The notes below the pieces were generated by a model that did no database searches, was not told where the DNA came from, and saw only the letters and a program-made list of their open reading frames with translations. DNA of 64,000 bases from Picochlorum sp. 'celeri' (Eukaryota > Chlorophyta > Trebouxiophyceae): the NCBI GenBank assembly GCA_010909725.1, contig JAACMV010000022.1, forward strand, positions 248,001 through 312,000, read 5' to 3'. Shown piece by piece: positions 42,562 through 55,108 of the stretch; position 1 is the first letter of the stretch; the number at the start of each line of letters is the position of its first letter. A program made the translations under genes and the position numbers.

Positions 42562-45500
42562 ATGCCTCAGTTGCGGTTGTATAATAGGCGGTGGTATACA
42601 GCCACTGATACTCAGCCACTGCTTGCCTCATTCATGATGGTATTCCATCTCATGTTGCTCATATCCACGGCCATCATAGCGGGACTTTTAGCAAACGCAA
42701 GTTACTATTGTGACGAGAGAGTGAAATTGAGTGCAAATATCATTGGGATCTTCGTGCTATTCGTATTATTGGTCACAAATGATTGTATGCTTATCGGCTT
42801 TGGACTGCGTGGAGGGCCATTTGAGGAGAAGAAACGAAAGCCTGTGATCATATTGTTGTACATTGAGAGTGCATTGATTGTTATTCACATTGCATTCACG
42901 ATATATGGCACGTACTTGGCGTATGCACCTAGCATATCAGATGGATGTTGGAATACCAATCCTTGTGCTGGAATTTCTGGAACAGTGCCAGCTGTGTGTC
43001 TGCCAGATCAATACAATTTGATTGGGCCAGTCACGTTGAGTGAGAACTGCACTTGGATCACAAACAACTATAAAATCGTTAACAAATGCCTATCGACTTG
43101 GATTGACCTAGGTGCAGGGGTGTGTATTCTTGATGATTTGCATTGTGGTGTCTGAATGGCATTGTAGTTCCATGCGTGACAATCTTCTTCTATTGCATTA
43201 TGCAGTGGCTCAACCAGGCATATGATCCAAACTTCACACCGCCGATCAATAAGAATATAATTCCGAATTGCGAAGCAGCAACTTCCCTGGACCCAGGGTA
43301 TAATTTTACATCTGGTGAGACGAATGCTGACATTGAGTATGTATCACGCATTCCCGAGGCGAGCAGCTATCTCATCGATAATGTGATGATTCAGTTGATG
43401 AAATCTGTCGGGTTGCTGAATCAATCATATCCATGGGTCACGGGACAGAATGTCTTCAGTATCCCTAGACCGCTTGCCTTGAGTCCCTGGGGAGAGTGCC
43501 CACAGTTGAGTGGGTGCCAAAGGGCATTGGATAATGATTGCGGCGAGTGGAATATTCTTCTGTCTCTTCCAGATGGGCGTGATGAGAAGTGGCTCTTTCG
43601 AACTATTGTGTTTTTATCATGGTTTAGTCTTGGTGTTACATTGATCTTGGACATACTCTTTTTCAATGCAAATCCAGACTACACATCTTCTGAAAGTTGG
43701 ATGAAGTCGCTAGAAGGGGTGGGATCGCTATTTGGTTTCCGTCAGACTCTTGTCAATTCGATAACAGAAGAAGGATTCTCGGCATCAGAAGAGTTTGGTG
43801 TGTTGCTCGCTCGCCTGTTTGGAGGCATCGATATGGATCTGACGGACAAGATTTTAGGCATCTACTTGGCTGGTGAACGGACTCGATGGCGAAGGCTACG
43901 GCATGTCAACGCCATCTTATCTATTCATGGATATAGTCAGAAACCTTATAAACGAGGCTGTATGAGCAGGCTGTGTGGTGGTATTGGTATAGATGGGGCT
44001 ATGAATTTTGAGTTCCCCGACAGGACCTCAGCCGTGAGTGATGGAATTCAAAATGCGAAGCAAACTATTGTATCCATGCTTCCGAGTCCATTCTTGGCAA
44101 AAATATCAGATTCGCCAAATTCTCAGGAACCGTCATCCGAAGGGCCCATGACTCCACCAGAAACTATTACAATTAGTCACAGCATTGTCCGGCTTGAAAC
44201 TTCTGAAACTATGATGAGGAGCAGTACAGGAAGTAGAATCAAGAATCGAGAATCAGTTGCAAGCGTTGTGGGCGATAACAAGAACATTCGAGTGATGCTT
44301 CCCGTTGACATCACCCCTCTCAGGCTGCAGCCTGATATTGATTCTCGCACGGCTGCCGCCCTCTATTTGGATGCCTGCAATGGATATGTGGAACCCCCCG
44401 TTTTGGAGGAAGCTTTGCACTACTCATGGTTTGCGAAAGCTGCGTACGGTCTTCAAGATCGTCGCTGGAAAGCCGCTGCTTCAGGAAAGGTCCTCGATGA
44501 TTGTGGAGATTACTGTCTGAGCAAGCAATGCTGCATGCCATTCAGCAAGCCTTTGGGCCTGAAACATCGATTCCGCAAGCGGAACTTTGATGCCATCATA
44601 AAGTTCACGGGAATACCCCCCGAAGACTTTTTATATGTCTCGTATGCAAGCACAAGCTTTGGAGTCCTCCCGTACCTCATCATGCTGGACAGGAAGCGCC
44701 ACAAGGTGATTTTGTCTGTGCGAGGGACAGTTGGCATCAACGATCTGATGACGGACCTGCTCAGCCAGCCAGTAGGAATTAATAGCTTTTTACCACCATC
44801 AATACTTAGTCGAGCTCCCAAAAAGCCTGATGGGACGCCAATTAAATTGTTTGGTCATGCAGGAATCATATCAAGTGCCAAGGCAATCTTGCAGAGCCTT
44901 GAGGACAATAAAATTTTTACAACCTTGTGCGAGCAACAGAATATTGACTTGTCAGATATCAAGCGTCAAAACACTATGCGCAGTAGAAAGTTTACGGAAA
45001 ATCTTAGCAATTTATCAAAGGACAATGAGGTCGAGTTTCCTCTAGAGCGAGCAGCATCGGCCGTGTATGAAGCGACCAAACTCAACGACTGGGGCATTGT
45101 GGTCACCGGTCATTCTTTAGGCGCTGCAGTCGCATCTTTGGTGTCCATGAGCTTGAAAGAAACGTATCCGTCGTTGAAATGCTATGCCTTCAACCCACCT
45201 GGAGGCCTTGTCAGCCCAGAGCTTTCCACCTTGGCCAGAGATTTCTGCACCTCCATCGTGGTAGGATGCGATATGATCTCTCGACTTGGTATTTTGGGTG
45301 TGAAGAACTTGATTGACGACATTGTCTTGTCCTTGTGCCGCTGCAAGCGTCCAAAACTGAAGATTCTGTGGGACATTATGCTAGGCCTTCGCAGAGACCC
45401 TCAGACTGCTCCCAAGACATATTGCTCCATCGATGACATGGATGACGAGGTCAAGAATATTTTACAAGAGTATATGAAGTATGCACAACTTCATGCGGAA

Positions 45501-45731
45501 GATCTGGACACACAGATGCTGTGCCCTGCGGGTACCACTGTGTTTCTGAGACCATACGTAATGGATGACGCCTCAGAAGAATGGGACGCTGTATATGCAG
45601 ATCCCACAGATATTGTCAACGAAGGAATCATCGTTTCACGTTACTCCATGAAGCATCATCGAATCTCAGAGATGCAAAACGCCATCTCCTGTGCAATGTC
45701 AAATGTCCATCACGCCCTCGAGAATGTGTAA
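42562..45731 (+). CDS. Sn1-specific diacylglycerol lipase (DAGL-like), copy 1
   Basis: Two exons, 42562-43119 and 43206-45731, flank an 86-bp GTGTGT...TGCAG intron; 1027 residues. The N terminus has four transmembrane helices like animal DAGL, with a Cys-containing luminal loop (CWNTNPCAG) between the third and fourth. The cytosolic part holds a class-3 lipase domain: SYASTSFGVLPYLIMLDRKR, VILSVRGTVGINDLMTDLL and nucleophile VTGHSLGAAVAS at about residue 822. Class-3 lipases of this type release fatty acid from the sn-1 position of diacylglycerol, feeding lipid signalling or turnover. An adjacent tandem copy (46064-49214) shares the intron position and domain plan. Confidence 0.9.
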
Positions 45732-46063
45732 TGGCAGCAGAGGCAATCATGCACATGGATCTTCATTGAGATCTTGCAAATATTCGCCAATCAATTTTTT
45801 CAGAATACCGATTTTACAGGCTGTAACGTCACATTAGAATTTTATACATGCTAATAATTTTCTGAGTTCATCTCAAGAAGAGTTTTTCTGTAGTATTACA
45901 GCCTCGGAGCACACAAGAGAGAAAGAGAGAGGCTTTTCCAGTCCTGACGAGCGAGAGTTCAGAATAACGACACAGACCCTGTCCAGCAAAGGTATATTTG
46001 AAGCTGAATACCAGATACTGTTTTTTTTCTGGTTTGCCATAGAGATGTAAGTGATATACCACC
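45732..46063. other. Intergenic between tandem lipase copies
   Basis: This is a 332-bp spacer between the two lipase genes. It does not resemble the region upstream of copy 1 except in the last few bases before the ATG. No gene, RNA or repeat is seen. Confidence 0.35.
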
Positions 46064-49000
46064 ATGCCTCAGTTGCGGTTGTATAACAGGCGGTGGTATA
46101 CAACCACTGATACTCAGCCAGTCTTGGCAGCACTCATGCTCGTGCTCCACATTCTATTGCTCATCGCTACCGCCATCATAGCAGGGATTTTGGTGAATGC
46201 TCGGTATTATTGCGAAGACAACAATAAACTCAGTGCAGACCTCATTGGTGTCTTTGTCCTATTTGGATTGTTCTTGATAAATGATTGTGTGCTTATTTTC
46301 TGTGGATTACAAGGAGGGCCCTTTCAGGAGAGGAAAAGAAGGCCTGTAATTATAGCATTGTACATTGAGAGTGCACTGATTGTCGCTCATCTTGGGTTCA
46401 CAATATATGGAACATATTTGGCATATGGAGATGGTTTTGCTGATGGTTGTTGGAACACCAACCCTTGTGCTGGCATCTCAGGGACCGAGTTAGCAATATG
46501 CCTGCCAGAACGCTACAATCTAGTTGGGCAGATTTCGTTGAGAGAAAACTGTACTTGGGTAACGAATAACTATAAACTTGTCAACAGGTGCCTCAATGCT
46601 TGGGTGGATCTTGGAATTGGGGTATGTGATCTAGTGATGTAGTGGTATTGTGTGCTGTAGATGAAATGAATTGACTTGTCTGGCATATTTTTTAATACAG
46701 TGGCTTAATCAAGCATATGATCCAAACCTCACACCGCCTATAGATCGGAATACCACAGCAAATTGCCAGAGAGCAAAACTTGTGGGCCCAGGGTACAACT
46801 TTCAATTTACTGATTTGAGTGCTCAGATCGATTTTGTTCCGCGTATTCCTGTAGCAGTCGCATATTTGGTGGATAATGCAATGATACAATTACTCAAATA
46901 TGTCGGTTACCTGAATCAGTCGTATCCATGGGTCACAGCACAGAATCTGTACACGAACCCTCGGCCACTATCTATAACCCCATGGGGAAACTGTCCACAA
47001 TTGCGTGGATGTCGCAGGGCGCTTGATAGCGATTGTGGTGAATGGAATCTAATTCTGAGTCTTCCGGATGGACGTGATGAAAAGTGGCTTTTTCGAAGCA
47101 TTGTTCTTGTATCATGGCTCAGCATTGCTCTCACTGTGATCCTGGACATTATCTTCTTCAATGCGTATCCGGATTATTCCTCCTCTGAGAGCTGGATGAA
47201 GTGGTTAGAACGCATATCTAAATTATTTGGTTTCCGTGAAACGCTAATGAACTCCATGACTGAAGAAGGGTTCACTGCAGCAGAGGAGTTTGGTGTCTTG
47301 CTTGCTCGTCTTTTTGGAGGGATTGACATGGACCTGACGGACAAACTTATAGGTATCTATTTGGCGAGCGAACGTACGCAATGGAGACGGCTAAGACATG
47401 TCAATGCAGCTTTGTCGACTCATGGATTCAGCCAGAAACCATTTAAACGAGGTTTTCTGAGCAGATTGTGTGGTGGCCGTGGTGTTGATGGAGATATGCA
47501 TTCTGAACTTGCTACGCGACATGCAGTACAGTTGATTGAGAGTTCCAAAAGGGACGAAGAATCCCAGATTCCGAGTCCATTCGTGGCGAAAATATCAGAA
47601 TCACAAAGTTCCCAGGGAACATCCTCTGACACACCAGCAACTCAACCAGAAAATATTTCACTCAGTCACAGCATTGTCCGGCTTGAAACATCACAAGAAT
47701 TGCAAAGAATTGACACAGGGGATGAGCATGTGAAGAATCGAGAATCAGCAGCTGCAAGCGTCGTGGGAGATAGAAAGTGCATCCGAGTGATGATTCCAGT
47801 TGACATCATCCCTCTCAGGCTACAACCTGATATTGATTCCCGCGCAGCTGCTGCCCTCTATTTGGATGCCTGTGATGGATATGTGAAGTCGACCGTTTTG
47901 GAAGAAGCTTTGCACTACTCATGGTTTGCAAAAGTTTCATATGGTCTGCGAGACCAACTATGGGAGGCTGCCAAAACAGACAAGGTCCTGGAGGACTGTG
48001 GAGATTATGTCCTGAGCAACAAATGCTGCATGCCATTCAGCAAGCCTTTCGGCCTGAAACATCGATTCCGTAAGCGAAACTTTGATGCCATCATAAAGTT
48101 CACGGGAATACCCCCCGAAGACTTTTTATATGTCTCATATGCAAGCACAAGCTTTGGGATCCTCCCATACCTCATCATGCTGGACAGGAAGCGGCGCAAG
48201 GTGATTTTGTCTGTACGAGGGACAGTCGGCATCAATGATCTGATGACAGACTTACTAAGCCAGCCAGTCGTTATTAATAACTTTTTGCCATCATCACTGC
48301 TCAACCAAGCTCCCAAAAATGTGGATGGGACGGCAATAAAATTGTTTGGTCATGCAGGAATCATGTCGAGCTCCAAGGCCATCCTACAAAGCCTCGAAGA
48401 CAACAACATATTCTGCAAGTTGGAACAGCAAAACATCGACCTATCGGAGATAGAAAGGCAAAACACCATGCAGAGTCAACAATTCACAGAGCACTTGAGC
48501 ACGCTATCACAGGACAGTGAAGTTGAGTTTTCCATGGAACGAGCAGCGTCTGCAGTGTATGAAGCAACCGAACTCAATGACTGGGGCATCGTAGTCACCG
48601 GTCACTCTTTAGGCGCTGCAGTCGCATCTGTGATATCCATGAGCCTGATAGATTCATATCCGTCATTGAAATGCTTTGCCTTCAACCCACCTGGAGGCCT
48701 CATAAGCCCAGAGCTTTCCACCTTGGCCAGAGATTTCGTCACATCCATCGTTGTTGGCTATGATGCGATATCTAGACTGAGCATTTTGGGGGTAAAGAAC
48801 TTGATTGACGACATTGTTTTGTCTCTTTGTCGCTGCAAGCGTCCAAAACTGAAAATCGTATGGGACCTTATACTGGGCCTTCGCAAAGACCCTCAGACTG
48901 CTCCTGAAACATACTGCTCCATCGATGACATCGATGAAGAAGTGAAGGCTATCTTGCACAAGTACATGACACATGCACAGCTCCACACAGAAGATCTGGA

Positions 49001-49214
49001 CACACAGATGCTGTGCCCTGCAGGCACCACTGTGTTTCTGAGACCATACGTAATGGATGAGAATTCAGAAGAATGGGACGCTGTGTATGCAGATCCCACA
49101 GATATTGTCAACGAAGGAATCATCGTCTCCAGACGAGCTATGAAGCATCATCGGTTGATAGAACTGCAAAACGCCATCTCCTCTGCCATATCAAATGCCC
49201 GTGAAGATGTGTGA
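46064..49214 (+). CDS. Sn1-specific diacylglycerol lipase (DAGL-like), copy 2
   Basis: Two exons, 46064-46621 and 46701-49214, flank a 79-bp GTATGT...TACAG intron at exactly the position used in copy 1 (both first exons are 558 nt); 1023 residues. The same four-helix N terminus, luminal loop and class-3 lipase domain are present, with nucleophile VTGHSLGAAVAS near residue 821. The linker before the catalytic domain (~300-380) is the most divergent part between the copies. Both look intact, so both are probably functional. Tandem duplication followed by partial homogenisation is inferred; see the finding on mosaic identity. Confidence 0.9.
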
Positions 49215-49717
49215 AGATGATGATGATGATCATCATTGTTGTTGTTGTTTGTGGTGGTGGTGGTGGTCTGTAGGAGTAGCATGGATACACCATACACACA
49301 CAGAGAGAGAAAGAGAAAGAAAGAGAGAGAGACATGTATTTGGATACTGTATGACATCTGGCAAGGGAGATCCCTCCTCCATGCATGCCATATTTATGGA
49401 GGGAATATTCTTTTCCCCAGAATCCACCGACCAACATGAAGACTGTCAGAATAGGACTGCGAGACAATTGCCATTATTACTGCCAAGAAGAAGAACTAGT
49501 ACCACTATTAAAAAATTAATACGGACGTAACATTGTGCATAGAAAATCCACCAGAAGAAAAAAAACCCATTCAAGCAGCAGGGTTTTTCGTTGACGCCAA
49601 GGCGGTTCCAACAACAAAAACGTCTCATCTCCAGGCCAACACAGTCCTCTCTGCTCTATAAAGAATTGCATATGCCTATACTTTAGTGGCATTTTCAAAG
49701 GGAGAGCAAGAAGATCC
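49215..49717. repeat. Microsatellite-rich intergenic region
   Basis: Between copy 2 of the lipase and the next gene, 49216-49265 is GAT/ATC then TTG and GTG triplet repeats. From 49298 to 49333 runs a CA then GA/GAAA tract. The rest shows no gene. Long antisense frames over the tracts come from the simple repeats themselves. Confidence 0.7.
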
Positions 49718-50692
49718 ATGGAGTTTGCGCTGGTCAAATCAAAACCCGTGGGAACGGTTGTACCGAATGTGGGAGGGACACACGTCCGCAAGCATCATCA
49801 TGGCGATCATTTAATTCACCATATGCATAGAAGGGCGTCTTCGCTCGTAGATACGCTATTCGGAGGAGCAGATGTGAAGCACCATGGTCTGACCGACCGA
49901 ATTAATTCCAACTCAGAATCAATGTCATATTGCGAGGATGGGTTTGATTTCAATCGAGATGGGTCTTCTACTTCTTTGTCATCAGAGAGGTCGTGTGCGG
50001 ATGAATCTGTTGAAGGACTGAAGAATTGGATTGTACATGTGAGAGATCATATTCAACCTCAAGGGGATGTGGGGAATGATGATTCTCTGGATCAGAGGAT
50101 TTTGAATGTTGTGACGTCTCTTCCATTTCTAGGACTGGGTGCGTACATGGTGAGGCGGCATACAAGTCCTGAGGGTAGAGCGTATGGGAAGAGTATGCTC
50201 TTGGTTGGAGCCTCTGCCACTGGGTATCATGCGACGTGGGGTGCCTTGCGGCGATTATGCCGTAAAATGGATTATTACTCGATTTCTTTTGCGTCTGCAA
50301 GAATGGTTCGGGCGATTTGGCCCGAGTCCAAAGCGTTGAGAAGAGCTGTGGGGTGTAGCTGGCTGGCTGTGCCCTTCAAGCCATTCCTTATATCAACAGG
50401 GTATGCGCTTGCGATGCAGCGCGAGTTTTTCAAGCTTGGTATACAGGATGATTCGTTAAAGCCTCATTTGATTGGGCATGCGATTACGGCGGGTGCGGGA
50501 GCGTTGGCTTTTACGCTGGAAGAGTCTTTGTCAGATGCTGGTTTTAAACATACACACAGTCTGTGGCATTGCCTTTCAGCGTATGGTGTGTATACGACAA
50601 GCAAGCTGATTGAACACAAGGAACACATGCGTGTTCGTAGGGTTCATGACAGTGCTCTCAGTTTGGTCGATTTTGTGGACAAGGCCAAATAA
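49718..50692 (+). CDS. Multi-pass membrane protein, CREST (ceramidase-like) superfamily candidate
   Basis: A single-exon 324-residue protein. Residues 1-125 are polar, with a His-rich patch (KHHHGDHLIHHMH) and Ser/Asp-rich linker. About six hydrophobic helices follow. GASATGYHATWG, then RKMDYYSIS, then HSLWHCLSAYGVYTTSK reproduce the S-x(3,4)-H, D and H-x3-H pattern of CREST hydrolases (alkaline ceramidases, PAQR receptors, Per1). If right, the three His and Asp would bind a metal and cleave an amide lipid. A similar fold of unknown function exists in plant plastid-predicted proteins. Family assignment is by motif spacing only. Confidence 0.55.
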   Translation: MEFALVKSKPVGTVVPNVGGTHVRKHHHGDHLIHHMHRRASSLVDTLFGGADVKHHGLTDRINSNSESMSYCEDGFDFNRDGSSTSLSSERSCADESVEGLKNWIVHVRDHIQPQGDVGNDDSLDQRILNVVTSLPFLGLGAYMVRRHTSPEGRAYGKSMLLVGASATGYHATWGALRRLCRKMDYYSISFASARMVRAIWPESKALRRAVGCSWLAVPFKPFLISTGYALAMQREFFKLGIQDDSLKPHLIGHAITAGAGALAFTLEESLSDAGFKHTHSLWHCLSAYGVYTTSKLIEHKEHMRVRRVHDSALSLVDFVDKAK

Positions 50693-50758
50693 GTACCATT
50701 CTTTTTTTGATGATACGTGACTGATGATTGCATTTTTGATAAATTATGAGTAATACTA

Positions 50759-52019
50759 TTACACTTGCAATGCCGCTGCTATGGGCTCGGCAAGGGATAA
50801 GACTTCGAATGGATCTCTGTTTGTCACATGGACAACAGTGTTGGGGCAGGAGTCTGTAATCCAGAAATATCTGAATCCTTGCATCGCTCCTCCGTCGCCT
50901 TCAGGCATGAATCTCTTCCAAGACTCATTTGGAAAGACGCCGTGGGTAACATAGGCGGACACATGAGACGCCCCTTGGGTAGCAAGCAATTTTTGACACT
51001 CTATCAATGTGCCTCCACTCTGGACCAAGTCGTCAACAATAACCACATGCCTCCCTTTGGGATCCCCTTCTTTCAGGCGTACAATTCTCTTATCTCCATC
51101 GCGTACCTTTGTACAGATGACTTCAGGGTAGTCGCCGAATTGATAATGGAACCGCTTCCAAGCTCCTTCATCTGGGTATGCTATGGTGACATTTGCTGAA
51201 TCCTCAAGTTGCCTCAACCTAGCCCTCAACAATGGAATACCAGACTCGAAGAGCGGCAAGACTTGATCACCGAAATAAAATCTCTCTTGTAAAGCATGGA
51301 TGTCGAAAATAACGACAGAGGCTGGTCCTCCTCGTGCAAGAGGGATATTGGAGATGATTCTTGCCAATGTGAATGCTGTCGCAACATCTCCCTCTGCTTC
51401 TACGCGCTCAGCAGTTCCAGTTGGGAAGTACGGAAGTACCAATGTAAATGATCCAACAAATAATCGTGGGAGCTGATAGATGATTGACATCTGCTCGAAT
51501 ATGACCTCTGGATCCCTGAAGGATGCCAGAAATGCAACATGTCGATTTCTGATGCGAATAGCATCCCTCACATACAAGTTTGGAAAGCCATCGGCAAACC
51601 GCCTACACACCACCATCAATAATCAATACATGCATACACAATACCATCTGCTCAATCGTCACATACTTCCAGGAGATTTCTGCCAGCTCCACATTTCCCC
51701 CACTGACAGCAGCAATCCTCTTTGCCAGCCCTTCACAATCTGGATAGTAAAATAACAAGCACTCCTTCTTCATAAACGCAGACGTATCGTCCAACATGAC
51801 ATTCGGCGGCGTGATACGAAAATCCTCAGACGAGGACGAATCCCCACGCCGACTCTGATTCAGAGCATCAGGTTTCAATGTAAAATGATTGCTCATCCTA
51901 CCCTTGCCTCGTCTCCTGTATCCTGTGTGTACCGCTGAAACCTTTATAAACCTCCCAGATGACTCTGTACTCTTCCGTAAACAAGGATGCCGGTCAATTT
52001 TCACGTATTGCCCGAGCAT
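50759..52019 (-). CDS. PRS4: Ribose-phosphate pyrophosphokinase (PRPP synthase), plant PRS4-like
   Basis: Two exons, 52019-51667 and 51602-50759, flank a 64-bp GTATGT...GTAG intron; 398 residues from the first ATG or 357 from the Met at 51895. The sequence follows the phosphate-independent plant class: [58 protein letters not shown]-like [29 protein letters not shown] (PRPP loop) and [11 protein letters not shown]. It makes PRPP for nucleotide, His and Trp synthesis. The Arg-rich extension before 51895 may be a targeting peptide or leader; the cytosolic plant form lacks it. Confidence 0.93.
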
Positions 52020-52583
52020 ATGGCGTCCAAGCAACCAATCCAGGGCTCAGACCAATGACAAGACTACTCTAGTAGTACGATATTCTGCGCTTAAACCACC
52101 GCCACCACCTGAGAAACACAGAACGAGTAAGAATATGTCACTATCGTAGCAATGTAATGCGAAATAGCAGCAGAATTGGACTAGAGAGTACGAAAAACTC
52201 GAGCACCATGCATGACAATCACACACACCTCCTCAAATCGCAATAAACACGATCTATTCCTCTCAAACACAAAGAGAAAACACTGTTTTCAGTTTATGCA
52301 GTAGATCTCTGCGGAATAGGCCAAGACCACATCGAGCCATCACTGTTTCTCTCCTTGTTTAAAGACTTAAAAAAGACTCGGACTCTCTCATGATCGTCGA
52401 TCACGACCCTCATATGAGCAGTGATAGCTCCATATATATCCTATTATTAAGACTAGAGCATCATCATATGAGGATAATGGTTGCGTGAGAGAATGCCCAC
52501 GCGCTCGAATAGACTCTTGGGCCCGACCAGATGGTCTTCAGGAGGCTTGGATCTTTTCCTGTGCTTGCGAAAATCCAATCAGA
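52020..52583. other. Intergenic, divergent promoter region
   Basis: A 564-bp region between the divergent PRPP synthase and VTT genes. The frame of the VTT gene is open upstream to a GTG at 52485, but no ATG occurs before 52584. No RNA or repeat is seen. Confidence 0.35.
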
Positions 52584-53471
52584 ATGCATGTAAAAGATAT
52601 TGAGCAACAGAATCAGCATATACTTTACAGGGAGCCTAGAAAGCCGCGGTTACTGGTGTATTCGAGTGCTCCATGGAAATGGCTCAGGGCAATTGTACTG
52701 CTAGGAGCTCTGTACGGCGTGTTTCTGTTGATTGTGCTGTGGTCTTTTGCTCGATTACCTAAATTAGAACACTTGGCAGCTGCGAAAGCGATAGGAGAAG
52801 ACGATGCTCTGGATAATCGCCTGGTCCTTAAAGTTCCCAACACTTTTGAAGAGTTGAACAAGGTGAAGGACACGTTGCGCATGTACAAGGATGAATTTGA
52901 GATGGACTTGATGCTTTTTCTGTGTATTTCCTACGTCTTTTTGCAAACATTTATGATACCAGGGCCGGCCATTCTGAATATTTTGTTTGGGAGTTTGTAC
53001 TCTGTATCAAAGAGTCTCCTGATTGTCATGGCCATCTCGACAGTCGGGACGACGTTGAACTTTTTCGTGATTAAAGTAGCTCTGAAAGATGCGCTGACGT
53101 CGTTGTTGCCGAAGAGGATAGGCGCGTTTCAGGCAGAGCTATCCAGGCATCAGGATTCCTTGCTGAGTTACATGCTCTTTGTTAGGCTAACTCCCATTCT
53201 ACCCCACTGGTTTGTTAGTATAGCGTCGCCTGTTGTCGGTATCCCGTATTATGTATTTGTCGCTGCTACTGTATTAGGACATGTGCCTATGAATCTGATT
53301 GCGATTCATGGTGGTGCAACGCTGTCAAGCTTGCATGGGATTCAGGATTTGTACACGTTCAAGAATGTGATGTTTTTGATTTGTGTTGCCATTATTGCTC
53401 TGATTCCGATATGCTGGAAGCGTATTTGGCCGTATATATCAAAGAAGAAAAAAAGTGCTCTTGTGATCTAG
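52584..53471 (+). CDS. VTT/DedA-domain membrane protein (TMEM41/TMEM64-like)
   Basis: A single-exon, 295-residue protein from the first in-frame ATG. A short cytosolic head is followed by one helix (AIVLLGALYGVFLLIVLW). The VTT core has the re-entrant motif FLQTFMIPGPAILNILFGSLY, then FVRLTPILPHWFVSIASPVVGIPYYVF, a pattern typical of TMEM41B/DedA/SNARE-associated families, and ends with a Lys-rich tail (KKKKSALVI), possibly an ER retention signal. VTT proteins are lipid scramblases of the ER that act in autophagy and lipoprotein biogenesis in animals; the function in algae is inferred. Confidence 0.9.
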   Translation: MHVKDIEQQNQHILYREPRKPRLLVYSSAPWKWLRAIVLLGALYGVFLLIVLWSFARLPKLEHLAAAKAIGEDDALDNRLVLKVPNTFEELNKVKDTLRMYKDEFEMDLMLFLCISYVFLQTFMIPGPAILNILFGSLYSVSKSLLIVMAISTVGTTLNFFVIKVALKDALTSLLPKRIGAFQAELSRHQDSLLSYMLFVRLTPILPHWFVSIASPVVGIPYYVFVAATVLGHVPMNLIAIHGGATLSSLHGIQDLYTFKNVMFLICVAIIALIPICWKRIWPYISKKKKSALVI

Positions 53472-53510
53472 TTCATATTTATATTTAATTTTTGACATTT
53501 CTGATCAGAT

Positions 53511-55108
53511 TCATGAATCACTTTGAATGTACAACATTTTATTTGGTGTTCCTTTCAAGAAGAGCGCTGGGGGGAAATATTGCTCATTGATGGCGTTTGG
53601 AGTAGCGCTTTCTGTGATGACTTCCATGACTTCGAGTGGCGTTGCATGTGGGTGTTTCTCCAAGTACGCTGCAGCAACGCCGGCAACAGAGGGTGCTGCC
53701 ATAGACTGCATAACATGAATGTTTTGTTGTCAGTGAGATGCACAGTTCATCGTTATTAACGTGTTGCCAATGTATACACGTACTGTTCCGGTTGCAAGAG
53801 TATATGCGCTATCCGATAATCTATTACACCTCTTCTCCGAACCACATGCAGAGTACACATCGACACCAGCTGCAAAAATGTCAACGCATGGGCCCAGGTT
53901 GCTCCAATAGTAAATGACATCCTCCTGTGTTGCATTCGAGTCAAATTTGTTGGGGATATCAGATGCTGCAACAGTGATTACTTCTGGAACATTTGCTGGG
54001 GTTACATAACATGCATCTTGCTGTGTGTTACCTGCATACACATGTCACATATATGTAACAAACAAACAGAATTTGTGGCAATCATGATTGCAAGCATGGA
54101 CACAGTACCTGATGCAACGACAGTCGTGATTCCATAGTTTCTCACCAAAGCTCTTGTTGCTTCCTCTAAAATCCTAGACCCAGACGAAGGTCCTTCGATT
54201 CCCAAGCTCAGCACAACAACTGAAGGACCCTTTGCATGCTCTGCAACCCAATCTAATGCAGCAACCGTGTCTGACACACTTCCATCTCCATTACAGTCCA
54301 AAATTCTAACAGCTACAATCTCCGCATCTTTTGCGACCCCAACACCCTTTCCAGCTGCAGTCGCAGCAACATGTGTCCCATGACCATCACAATCGTCAGC
54401 TGATTCGTCATCATCAATAAAGTCAAAGCCACTTCGAATCCTGCCTGAAAACTCTTGGTGGGTCATCCGCGCCCCAGAATCTAATACATATATCGTCACT
54501 CCCTTGCCAGTCGACACACTGGTATCGTATTTGTATTGACGATCAAGAGGTAACTCACGCTGGTCTACCCGATCCAGGTGCCATTGAAGGGTCAACTCCT
54601 GATGTTTCTTCTCACCCTTGTCAAATCCTTGCACGATCTCAGGATTATCTTCTTTGAAGTAGTACTGCTGTGACATACCTGCAAAGCTACTTACGCCATC
54701 CCCATACGTCGATGTATTACCCAACCAATACGGATTCGATCGATGCTTGCCCTCCAGCTTTTGCACCTTGGCATCCTCTTCCTCGTATAAAATTGCCCGA
54801 GGCAAGCACCGCTGCACTTTTGCTAAATCCTGTGCATCTAATGATCCAGAAAATCCAGAAAATAATTTACTATACACCCGTTTGCACACGTGGGGCATGT
54901 GGCAGTCATCATCCATGCCCAATGTGGCAGCCTTGATCTTGAACCCAGAAGTGGTGTACGCACACATTGCCCTCACCCTCAGCAGTGACTGGACGTCCTT
55001 CAAAATGATCATTACATTCTTCTTGTCTCCATTTGTTGGCGATGCGACGCTATGGCCAGCCCCCAAAAGGACCAGCAATGCTAGAAAGCAGCTACCAAGT
55101 ATGCACAT
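53511..55108 (-). CDS. Secreted subtilisin-like serine protease (S8, proteinase K type)
   Basis: Three exons, 55108-54109, 54031-53784 and 53705-53511, with 77- and 78-bp introns; 480 residues. The start at 55108 gives a signal peptide ([20 protein letters not shown]). An inhibitor-like prodomain ([17 protein letters not shown]) precedes the protease. The triad is [11 protein letters not shown] (Asp), [13 protein letters not shown] (His) and [11 protein letters not shown] (Ser, recovered only by joining exons 2 and 3). The oxyanion Asn lies in VVASGN, across the first junction. This is a secreted or vacuolar protease made as a zymogen. There is no C-terminal extension. The 444 bp upstream (55109-55552) hold no gene. 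Confidence 0.92.

Noticed and set aside
52485..52583. GTG start for the VTT protein
   Set aside because: The sequence to 52584 has no ATG and no similarity; a non-ATG start is not needed.
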